From: Actinoplanes subtropicus
Lineage (GTDB): Bacteria > Actinomycetota > Actinomycetes > Mycobacteriales > Micromonosporaceae
Direction: 5' to 3'
Length of the DNA stretch: 64,000 nucleotides
Assembly: GCF_000721705.1 (NCBI RefSeq)
Contig: NZ_JOJL01000039.1
Span: 1 to 64,000, forward strand
The position numbers and the translations under genes are program-made. Below, piece by piece: positions 57,853-64,000 of this stretch (positions within the stretch are counted from its first letter, which is position 1; each line of letters opens with the position of its first letter). The notes beneath the pieces are model-generated. The model searched no databases. It saw only the letters and a program-made list of their open reading frames with translations, and was not told the origin of the DNA.

Positions 57853-58369
57853 GGTCGGGGTGCCTGCCTCGTCGCGGTGAGGCGCCTGTTGCGGTGATGC
57901 GGTGCGCGCTTGTATGCCATGGCCCGCGGGTGCCTCGTCGCGGTGAGTGCCGCCCGTTGCGGTGACGCCGTGCACGCGCTTGTATGCCATGGCCCGGGGG
58001 TGCCTCGTCGCGGTGAGTGCCGCCCGTTGCGGTGACGCCGTGCACGCGCTTGCTTGCCATGGCCCGCGGGTGCCTCGTCGCGGTGAGTGCCGCCCGTTGC
58101 GGTGACGCCGTGCACGCGCTTGCTTGCCATGGCCCGCGGGTGCCTCGTCGCGGTGAGTGCCCACGCGCTTGCTCGCCATGGCCCGGGGGTGCCTCGTCGC
58201 GGTGAGTGCCGCCCGTCGCGCTCTGGGATCCGTTGTCGTTGTCGTTTTGTTGTTGCTGTTTGCGGCGTGCGGAATGGCTGGATCTCTCTTTTGGCATAAC
58301 GCAAGATTGGCATGATCGAACAAGCGTTCGGGCTTACCACCGCGTTTCCGGAAGTGGGAGAATTCTCGT
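57853..58369. other. Non-coding gap holding a 70-bp tandem repeat
   Basis: A 517-bp gap between the ABC operon and the Pro/Glu-repeat gene. It holds a tandem array (see next entry), then an AT-richer stretch (58220-58310, with CGTTGTCGTTGTCGTTTTGTTGTTGCTG). That stretch probably contains the promoter of the downstream gene. Open frames in the array on both strands are consequences of the repeat period and high GC. Confidence 0.6.
57865..58199. repeat. 70-bp tandem repeat array
   Basis: Copies begin with TGCCTCGTCGCGGTGA at 57865, 57931, 58001, 58071, 58141 and 58190. Spacings are 66, 70, 70, 70 and 49 bp. The middle copies are nearly identical; the first is diverged, the fifth lacks about 21 bp and the sixth is partial. 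Each full unit includes GTGCACGCGCTTG and CCATGGCCCG, and an internal GCGGTGA duplicate. There are no spacers, so it is not a CRISPR array. Confidence 0.92.
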
Positions 58370-59206
58370 GTGGGACAGCTGGGGTTATTCACAAGGGCCG
58401 AGTTGGCCGAAATGCGCGACCGCACCAAGTCGCGCCGTTATTCTCCGGAGAAAGAAGCGTTCCGCCGCGAGCACGAGCGCCGTCGCGCCTGGGGCCTGAT
58501 CCAGCGACACTCCCGCAAGCTCCGCGACCTCCACGGCGGCGACGGCATCGTGGCACTGACCGCAGCCATGCTCGGCCGCGCCACCCCAGCGTGCGCTCCT
58601 CCGGCCCCGCAGAAAGCGATTCCGCCCAACCAGCCCTCAGCGAGCGCGCACAAGCAGGCGTTGAGCCCGTTGGCCGAGCAGCCCACCGAGCCCGTCCCCG
58701 CCGAGCCGCTCCCCACCGACGAGCCCTGCCCCGCCGAGCCGCTCCTCACCGAGCCGCTCGCCACCGAGCCTCCGCCGGCCGAGTCGCTCCGCACAGCCGA
58801 GCTAAGGCCCACCGAGCCCAGCCCCACCGAGCCTCCCCCGGCCGAGTCGCGCCCCACAGCCGAGCCAAGGCCCACCGAGCCCAACCCCACCGAGCCTCCC
58901 CCGGCCGAGTCGCGCCCCACAGCCGAGCCAAGGCCCACCGAGCCTCCCCCGGCCGAGCCACACCCCGCCGAGCCCAACCCAGCCGAGCCTCTCCCCACCG
59001 GGCATGGCGGCGAAAACGCGGAACGGCGACAACCGACAAAGGCAGGCCCGACCGCGACTCGTGCACCGATCCGCCGACCGGCCCGCCATTTCGATCTAGG
59101 CGTTTCCCGCTGCGGGGCCGACACCCAAACTAATACAACCACGCGCCGCCGCCAACCTATTTTCTTCGCCCTGTGGATAAGGCACAGCGGGCGGCATCCA
59201 CCATGA
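58370..59206 (+). CDS. Protein with conserved head and Pro/Glu-rich 21-residue repeats
   Basis: A 278-aa protein from GTG 58370 (GGGAGA upstream). The first 60 residues form a basic, helical domain: MGQLGLFTRAELAEMRDRTK, SRRYSPEKEAFRREHERRRA, WGLIQRHSRKLRDLH. I cannot name the family. Residues about 100-220 are disordered Pro/Glu/Ala/Thr sequence with PTEPPPAESRPTAEPR repeats in 63-bp DNA units. The last 60 residues are basic. No signal peptide. The conserved head suggests DNA, RNA or partner binding; the tail could be a flexible linker. Confidence 0.55.
   Translation: MGQLGLFTRAELAEMRDRTKSRRYSPEKEAFRREHERRRAWGLIQRHSRKLRDLHGGDGIVALTAAMLGRATPACAPPAPQKAIPPNQPSASAHKQALSPLAEQPTEPVPAEPLPTDEPCPAEPLLTEPLATEPPPAESLRTAELRPTEPSPTEPPPAESRPTAEPRPTEPNPTEPPPAESRPTAEPRPTEPPPAEPHPAEPNPAEPLPTGHGGENAERRQPTKAGPTATRAPIRRPARHFDLGVSRCGADTQTNTTTRRRQPIFFALWIRHSGRHPP
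58804..58992. repeat. 63-bp in-frame tandem repeats within the Pro/Glu-rich gene
   Basis: AAGGCCCACCGAG recurs at 58804, 58867 and 58930, exactly 63 bp apart (21 codons). A degenerate copy precedes 58804 and the last is incomplete. Period divisible by three keeps the reading frame, consistent with a translated gene. Confidence 0.8.
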
Positions 59207-59498
59207 ATTTCTCGCGCCGAGGATTCAGTTGACCGCAAAGGTTTCCGTGAGGCCAGCCACCGTCACCGACGCTGCAGCGCCGGCCGCCCAGATGACCGTC
59301 GGTGGCGAGATGCTCGATGCCGATCTCCCACCGGTCGCAGAAGTCCTTCACCACGTCGGCGAGGTGGCCGTGCCCGTACGCGCCCGGTTCGCCGTCGATG
59401 CCGTCCACTCGCGCCGCCTTGAGATCGGCAAGCGTCTCGTTGACCCCGGCCGCGGCGTTCTCCAGCGGCCCGAGATCGACGCGGAAACCGTCGGACAC
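59157..59498 (-). CDS. Small ESX/WXG100-like protein, C-terminus uncertain
   Basis: GTG 59498 with GGGGGTGAG upstream starts MSDGFRVDLGPLENAAAGVN, followed by FCDRWEIGIEHLATDG. The DLG.LE.AAAGV opening and the DRW..G..HL segment match the small helical ESX-related proteins encoded near secretion or toxin genes in Micromonosporaceae. After ATDG the given frame becomes Gly/Arg-rich and overlaps the convergent gene by 50 bp. The next frame (VIWAAGAAASVTVAGLTETF, stop at 59225) is more helix-like and avoids the overlap. A frameshift near 59300 is possible. Confidence 0.5.
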   Translation of the reverse strand: MSDGFRVDLGPLENAAAGVNETLADLKAARVDGIDGEPGAYGHGHLADVVKDFCDRWEIGIEHLATDGHLGGRRCSVGDGGWPHGNLCGQLNPRREKFMVDAARCALSTGRRK

Positions 59499-59560
59499 AG
59501 CTCACCCCCGGTTCGTCGCCAGGCTCCCAGCGTGGGCGCGGCGTCAAGGGTCGCCGCCCG

Positions 59561-60220
59561 TCACTCGTACCGGTACTTCAGTGCGTCCTCCTCCCTCTTC
59601 TCGATGTCGGCGATCGTCAGCTCCGGCATCCGCAATTGCGCCAGCGTCACCTCAGCCGACGTCGGCTGGGCGTCCGCCGCCAGCCACTGCTCCGGCTTCC
59701 ACACCCCGCCCCGCAGGAAGGACTTGGGACAATGTGGATAGACCTCCTCTATCCCCAGCACCAGCGCACTCACCGGCGGCTTGCCCACCGCCGTCAGCTG
59801 CGTCAGCAGGTCGGGGCGCGTGGACACGCAGGCCCGCCCGTTCAGCCGGAGCGTCGTGGTACGCCCCGGAATGACGAACAACAACCCGGCCCGTCCGGTC
59901 GCGACCACGTTCTGCAAAGTGTCCAGGCGCTTGTTGCCGGTCGCGTCCGGGATCGCCACCGTGCGCGAGTCCAGGACGGCGACGAACCCGGGCGGGCCGC
60001 CGCGCGGGGACACGTCGCACCTGCCCGAGGCGTCCACGCTGGCGACCAGGACCAGCGACGCACAGGCGATCAGCCGCCGAGTCTGGTCGGTGAGTTCGGT
60101 CATCTGCTTGCGCAGGGCGGCCTCGTTGGGGAGCTCGTAGACCTGGCGCAACGCGTCGTGGTCGGGCACGGCGTCGAGGCGCAGCGAGTCGAAGGCGCTG
60201 GCGGTCTGGGACAGTGTCAT
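59561..60220 (-). CDS. PPOX-class FMN-dependent flavoprotein (MSMEG_1061-like)
   Basis: A 219-aa member of the pyridoxamine 5'-phosphate oxidase-like split-barrel family. LVLVASVDASGRCDVSPRGG and PPGFVAVLDSRTVAIPDATG, then NKRLDTLQNVV and LLFVIPGRTTTLRLNGRA, define the MSMEG_1061 subgroup. It is likely a cytosolic FMN-binding dimer. ATG 60220 chosen; upstream in-frame sequence is not protein-like. The ESX-like gene lies 62 bp downstream on the same strand. Confidence 0.85.
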   Translation of the reverse strand: MTLSQTASAFDSLRLDAVPDHDALRQVYELPNEAALRKQMTELTDQTRRLIACASLVLVASVDASGRCDVSPRGGPPGFVAVLDSRTVAIPDATGNKRLDTLQNVVATGRAGLLFVIPGRTTTLRLNGRACVSTRPDLLTQLTAVGKPPVSALVLGIEEVYPHCPKSFLRGGVWKPEQWLAADAQPTSAEVTLAQLRMPELTIADIEKREEDALKYRYE

Positions 60221-60327
60221 GCCGCCCACGGTACGGATTTGCCCCGGGAACCGATCACCCGTACGCCGATTGCTATTTGCATGATCAGTGAATTTACTGG
60301 CCGGTAACCCCATGGCCTTCCGGGGGC

Positions 60328-62064
60328 GTGGCCGATCATTATGGCTCGATGCCTGGCCGACATCGAGAACTTCATCGCACCGGACTCGTGATTGCCGCCG
60401 CCGCGCTCGCCGTGGTCGTGGTGGCCGGCGGATCGTGGGCGGGGTATCGCGCGCTGGCCGGCAAGAGCTGCACGGCGACCGAGAACGTGCGGGTCGCCGC
60501 CGCCCCCGAGGTCGCCTCGGCGGTCTCGGCTGCGGCCACCGCCTGGGCCAAGGACGCCCGGGTCGGCACCGAGTGCGTCAAGGTCGAGGTGAGCCCGGCC
60601 GATCCGGCCGCGATGGCCTCGGCGGTCGGCAGCCAGCACGAGATCAACCTGGGGCTCACCGGCAGGGCGAACGTCCCGGCCGACGTCGACGTGTGGATCC
60701 CGGACTCCAGCACCTGGCTGCTGCGGATCGCGGCGGAGGCGCCCGGGTTCACGCCGACGCCGCTCGGCTCGGTCGCGGAGAGCCCGATCGTGCTGGCCAT
60801 GCCGGAGACATCGGCCGCGGCGCTGGGCTGGCCCGCGCGTACACCCGGATTGAAAGATCTTGCCAGGAAGCTGGCGACCGACCGGAGCGTGCGCCCCGCG
60901 ATCGTCGACCCGGGCAAGGACGCGACCGGGCTGTCGGGGCTGCTGGCGCTGGCCGGCGCGGCGGGCACGGACGCCTCGGCGGCCACGCTGAAGGTCGGCA
61001 TCATGCGGGCGCTGTCGGCGAACAGCTCCAGCATCCGCTCGGACATGCTGCAGAAGTTCCCGCAGTCGGCGGACGCGGTGGGCACCAGCGTCGGGCTGGC
61101 GCCGCTCGCCGAGGCGGACGTGATCGCGTACAACCGGGCGAAGCCGGCGATCGGCCTGGCCGCGCTCTACGCGCAGCCGGCGGCGGTGGTGCTCGACTAC
61201 CCGTTCGCGGTGATGCCCGGCGTCGACCCGCGGAAGGCGGACGCGGCGAAGGCGGTGCGCGGCGCGCTGGTCACCTCGGCGTACAAGAACGACCTGGCCA
61301 AAGCGGGCGTACGCGCGGCCGACGGCACCGAGGGCACCGGCTTCCCCGCCCCGAGGAGCGCCCCGGCCGACGTGCCACCGCCCGCCGCGCAGAACCCGGC
61401 CACCGTCTCCGCGGCGATCGGCCAACTGCTGGGCAGCTGGACGGCGATCACCCAGCCGGGCCGGCTGCTGGCCGTCTTCGACGTGTCCGCCTCGATGAAC
61501 GCGAAGGTGCCGACCGCCGGCGGCCTGACCCGCGCCGAGGTGACCCGCGAGGTGGCCCGGCAGGGCCTGGCGTTGCTGGACGACCGCTGGTCCGTCGGCA
61601 ACTGGACGTTCTCCACCGACATGGTCGGCACCCGCCCGTGGAAGGAGAACCTGCCGATCTCCTCCTGCGCCACCCACCGGCCCGACCTGCAGCGGGCGAT
61701 CGAGAAGATCGTCCCGAAGCCCGGCGGCGACACCGGCCTGTTCGACACCGCGCTCGCCGCCTACCAGGCGGTCCAGAACGGCTGGCAGGCCGGCGTCTCC
61801 AACTCGGTGGTCATCTACACGGACGGCAAGAACGACAACCCCGGCGGCCTCACCATCGACCAACTGACCGACCGGATGACCAAGCTCCGCGACCCGAAAC
61901 GCCCGGTCCGCATGATCATAATCGGCATGGGCACCGCCATCGACCGCGGCGAACTCGAGGCCATCACCAAGGCAGCCGGCTCCGGCGGCGTCTTCATCGC
62001 CACCGACCCAGCCAAGATCGGCGAGATCTTCCTGCAAGCCATCGCCAGCCGCAAAGGCGCCTAA
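60328..62064 (+). CDS. Membrane-anchored substrate-binding/von Willebrand A fusion protein
   Basis: A 578-aa protein. One N-terminal helix (GLVIAAAALAVVVVAGGSWA), then a periplasmic-binding-like domain (about 55-355: VRVAAAPEVASAVSAAATAW, VWIPDSSTWLLR, ESPIVLAMPE). A VWA domain follows with MIDAS DVSAS (Asp385, Ser387, Ser389), GGDTGLFDTALAAYQ and VVIYTDGKNDNPGG. Extracytoplasmic. The substrate-binding plus VWA architecture is common in actinomycetes but has no settled role. GTG 60328 is taken as start, ATG 60349 is an alternative. Confidence 0.82.
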   Translation: MADHYGSMPGRHRELHRTGLVIAAAALAVVVVAGGSWAGYRALAGKSCTATENVRVAAAPEVASAVSAAATAWAKDARVGTECVKVEVSPADPAAMASAVGSQHEINLGLTGRANVPADVDVWIPDSSTWLLRIAAEAPGFTPTPLGSVAESPIVLAMPETSAAALGWPARTPGLKDLARKLATDRSVRPAIVDPGKDATGLSGLLALAGAAGTDASAATLKVGIMRALSANSSSIRSDMLQKFPQSADAVGTSVGLAPLAEADVIAYNRAKPAIGLAALYAQPAAVVLDYPFAVMPGVDPRKADAAKAVRGALVTSAYKNDLAKAGVRAADGTEGTGFPAPRSAPADVPPPAAQNPATVSAAIGQLLGSWTAITQPGRLLAVFDVSASMNAKVPTAGGLTRAEVTREVARQGLALLDDRWSVGNWTFSTDMVGTRPWKENLPISSCATHRPDLQRAIEKIVPKPGGDTGLFDTALAAYQAVQNGWQAGVSNSVVIYTDGKNDNPGGLTIDQLTDRMTKLRDPKRPVRMIIIGMGTAIDRGELEAITKAAGSGGVFIATDPAKIGEIFLQAIASRKGA

Positions 62065-62722
62065 ATCAAAGTCAACTTCCCTTGACCGTACGAGTGAGCC
62101 GGGCCCCGCCTTTTCCGGCGACCTAGCTGCCGTCCCGACCCCGTGCCGCCCGCATCCGGGCGGAGCTGCAACTCAAGCAGGCCACCCCAGGCGCGCCCCA
62201 CGCCACTGCCGCCGCTCACCGCCCATGCCGCCCGCACTCACGCCACCCACCGCCGCCCACGCCGCCCGCACTCACGCCACCCACCGCCGCCCACGCCGCC
62301 GCCCGCTCACGCCGCCGGCCGCCGCCCCCGACGCTGTCGATCTTGGGGAGGAAGTGTTCGGAGCGAGCGCCTGCGCAACTCCCTTGCCACGCGTCCCCGC
62401 GACCTAGGAGGCTAAGTGTTCGGAGCGGATACCTACCCTCCACCCTTGCAGCGCCTTGCCCGAGACGCCCGGAGGCATCGCGTCCGGCGAACGGCAGCGC
62501 CCACCCGACAAATCGGGAATATCGCTAATGTCGGACTGCTGCTGGCGGCATCGGCGGGTGCGGGCCGGATACGTGGACGGCACGGAGCCGATCGACGGGA
62601 TCGTCGAAGCCACGCGGGCCCGCCCGGCGGCCGCGCGCGGAGGGTGAGTTGCACCCAACTCGCGCAGCACCGGGGACCTGTCTGACCCGTACGGCCAAGG
62701 GGTTTGGACGTTGAATCTCCGC
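62065..62722. other. Repeat-bearing gap, no supported gene
   Basis: A 658-bp gap. CCCGCACTCA blocks repeat with a 34-bp period (62231, 62265) within a C-rich stretch up to about 62330. GGAGGNNAAGTGTTCGGAGCG occurs twice, at about 62346 and 62407, 62 bp apart. Frames on both strands are open but biased to Pro/Arg/His and show no domain. The second repeat could be a duplicated regulatory element; I see no gene. Confidence 0.5.
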
Positions 62723-63250
62723 TCAGAGCTCGCGGTCGTCCCGGTGGGCGCCGTAGAAGGCCGTCTGCCGGGCCATGATGTCGCGCATCGACGTGCCGCG
62801 CGGGACGCCGTACACCGTGCCGGGGAAGTCCAGCGGCATCTGGACCGCCCACAGTTCGTCGTGGCGGTCGGGGGAGAACAGCTCGGCCGGGTCGCCGGCC
62901 GCGATCCAGCCGATCGGCACGACCGTGCCGGGTTCGAGGCGTGAGTTGACGTGCAGCACGCTGTTGACGCGCAACTCCGCGCCCGCGCCGGGGAAGAGCG
63001 ACGCGCCGGTGGCCACGAAGACCTCGTCCTCGACGGTGGCGCCGTTGACGTGGGGGTGCGGGCCGATCAGCACCGCTTCGCCGATCGCCACAGGGTGGGC
63101 GGACCGGCCGCGGATCAAGGCGTGTTCCATCACCACCACGTCCGCGCCGAGGGTGATCGCGCCGTCCTCGGCGGTCAGCACGGCGTGGTGCAGGATCCGG
63201 GCCCGCTCGCCCAGGATCACCCGGCCGCAGCGGACGGCGCTCGGCGCCAC
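62723..63250 (-). CDS. Hexapeptide-repeat protein (gamma-carbonic-anhydrase/acyltransferase-like)
   Basis: A 175-aa left-handed beta-helix protein. Hexapeptide turns include VRCGRVILGERARILHHAVL, ITLGADVVVMEHALIRGR, VAIGEAVLIGPHPHVNGATV and VFVATGASLFPGA, ending in a helical cap (RHDELWAVQMPLDFPGTVYG). The family covers gamma-carbonic anhydrases and acyltransferases; the His residues of the metal site are only partly evident. GTG 63250 directly follows an in-frame TAG. The N-terminus is therefore slightly short compared with relatives. Transcribed after the PhyH-family gene. Confidence 0.78.
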   Translation of the reverse strand: MAPSAVRCGRVILGERARILHHAVLTAEDGAITLGADVVVMEHALIRGRSAHPVAIGEAVLIGPHPHVNGATVEDEVFVATGASLFPGAGAELRVNSVLHVNSRLEPGTVVPIGWIAAGDPAELFSPDRHDELWAVQMPLDFPGTVYGVPRGTSMRDIMARQTAFYGAHRDDREL

Positions 63251-63300
63251 CTAGGCGGACGGCGGCACGGCCGGCCGCTCGCCGCGGTGCTCCAGGAGGC

Positions 63301-64000
63301 TCATCCGACCGCCGTCAGTTCGCGGTCGAAGCGCGCGTCGTCCCAGCGGTCGGCGAGCGCCTCGCGTACGACATCCGCTTGGGTCTTCGGAGCGAGCCCG
63401 CCGACCGGCTGGTGGATGTCCAGGTTGGTGGGGAAGGCGTAGCCCTCGGCCGACGCCGCGATCACGTTCTCGGCCGAGCCGGTGTAGTGCCGCAGCACCG
63501 GGTACAGCACCCGCAGCATCGCCGCCCGGTCCACCGTCTCCATCGCGCGACCGAACGCCGACGACACCTGCAGCAGGTTCGCCATCCGCCGCACGTCGGC
63601 CGACCGGTTGGTGCCGGCGCCGTGGAACAACGCCGGGTTGAAGAAGGCGGCGTCGCCCTTGGCCAGCGGCAGCTGCACCCGGTGATCGTCGAAGTAGGCG
63701 GTGAACTCGGGCTGGTGGTAGGCCACGTACCCGGCCGGATACCGCTGCGAGTACGGCAGGTACAGCGTCGGCCCGGTCTCCACCGGCATGTCCACGTGCG
63801 CCACCGCGCCCTGCAGGGTCAGCACCGGTGACAGCGCGTGCACATGACCGGGGTAACCCAGCGCCTGGTCCCGGGACATGAACCCGAGGTGGTAGTCACG
63901 GTGCGCCACCTGCGCCATACCGCCCGGATTGACCACATTGATCTGCGAAGTCACCTGGTACGCGGCACCCAGCCAGGCCCGGCAGACCAGCGCGAGGGTG
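63301..64000 (-). CDS. Phytanoyl-CoA dioxygenase (PhyH)-family protein, 5' end outside window
   Basis: The frame is open through the right edge; the visible part is about 232 residues. Upstream of the first in-window GTG (63954), sequence reading LVCRAWLGAAYQ still looks coding, so the start lies beyond 64000. The iron ligands are visible: HRD in VAHRDYHLGFM and a second His in ALFHGAGTNR, with the 2-oxoglutarate-binding Arg nearby. A 2-oxoglutarate/Fe(II) hydroxylase of unknown substrate. The hexapeptide gene follows 50 bp downstream. Confidence 0.8.
   Translation of the reverse strand, partial: TLALVCRAWLGAAYQVTSQINVVNPGGMAQVAHRDYHLGFMSRDQALGYPGHVHALSPVLTLQGAVAHVDMPVETGPTLYLPYSQRYPAGYVAYHQPEFTAYFDDHRVQLPLAKGDAAFFNPALFHGAGTNRSADVRRMANLLQVSSAFGRAMETVDRAAMLRVLYPVLRHYTGSAENVIAASAEGYAFPTNLDIHQPVGGLAPKTQADVVREALADRWDDARFDRELTAVG

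Noticed and set aside
57865..58199. CRISPR array
   Set aside because: Repeats are contiguous 70-mers with no unique spacers, and no cas genes are near.
57696..58340. Minus-strand open frames in all three frames across the 70-bp repeats
   Set aside because: Period-driven frames rich in Arg/His/Thr; no start context and no domain.
62723..64000. Start of a biosynthetic gene cluster (PhyH and hexapeptide genes)
   Set aside because: Two genes at the window edge are not enough evidence; no carrier-domain, synthase or other pathway enzyme is visible.
1..64000. Insertion sequences, integrases, att sites, tRNA or rRNA genes
   Set aside because: None was recognised by eye; no transposase-like protein, terminal inverted repeats with target duplications, or cloverleaf sequence was found.

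Overview
The window is high-GC, gene-dense DNA with many GTG starts, GGAGG-type ribosome binding sites and frequent ATGA, GTGA and TGATG overlaps. This points to an actinomycete. Several families are typical of the Micromonosporaceae (Actinoplanes and relatives): a DUF5753 XRE regulator, a DUF574-type methyltransferase, MmyB-like regulators and SigE-family sigma factors. The genus is inference. No tRNA, rRNA, CRISPR array, transposase or phage gene was seen.

Layout. 0-4 kb: etfB-etfA-etfD, an electron-transfer flavoprotein with its membrane Fe-S oxidoreductase. 4-8.7 kb: small membrane proteins, an FAD oxidoreductase, an HExxH protein, a DUF5753 regulator divergent from a DUF574 methyltransferase, and a TauE/SafE stump. 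8.7-11.1 kb: a multicopper oxidase/membrane protein pair divergent from MarR, with a dense palindromic operator between them. 11.2-13.7 kb: DosR-box-like sites, an Acg-type nitroreductase, and three damaged genes (flavodoxin, DUF1877-like, HEPN fragment). 13.7-29.2 kb: mixed genes, including a lipoprotein, NUDIX, TraB-like, APH-like, a secreted M36 metallopeptidase, methyltransferases, a TetR with its palindromic operator, and a sigma factor translationally coupled to an FtsX-ectodomain membrane protein.

29.2-36.1 kb: a tightly overlapping minus-strand operon. It encodes a lipoprotein, membrane-fusion-like adaptor, ABC ATPase, MacB-type permease, response regulator and histidine kinase, with a COG4705-like membrane protein in front. 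Eleven-bp direct repeats lie at its divergent promoter. 36.1-40.8 kb: secreted or envelope proteins (phosphoesterase, S1 protease, beta-propeller lectin-like) and a PilZ protein. 40.8-48 kb: two separate SDR / MmyB-XRE divergent pairs that share a 12-bp intergenic motif. They flank a degenerate gene carrying two 15-bp minisatellites.

48-57.9 kb looks like a glycoside-use locus: TetR, GH3 beta-glucosidase, a Tat-exported esterase, and a five-gene Opp/Dpp-type ABC importer. 57.9-59.5 kb holds a 70-bp tandem repeat, a gene with 21-residue Pro/Glu repeats, and a small ESX-like protein. 59.5-64 kb: a PPOX flavoprotein, a substrate-binding/VWA fusion, a 650-bp repeat-bearing gap, a hexapeptide-repeat protein, and a phytanoyl-CoA dioxygenase family gene cut by the window edge.

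Single-base frame breaks recur, near 12.67, 13.0, 39.56 and 42.8-43.8 kb, and possibly 59.3 kb. Each is either a recent pseudogene or a consensus error, and the sequence alone cannot say which.
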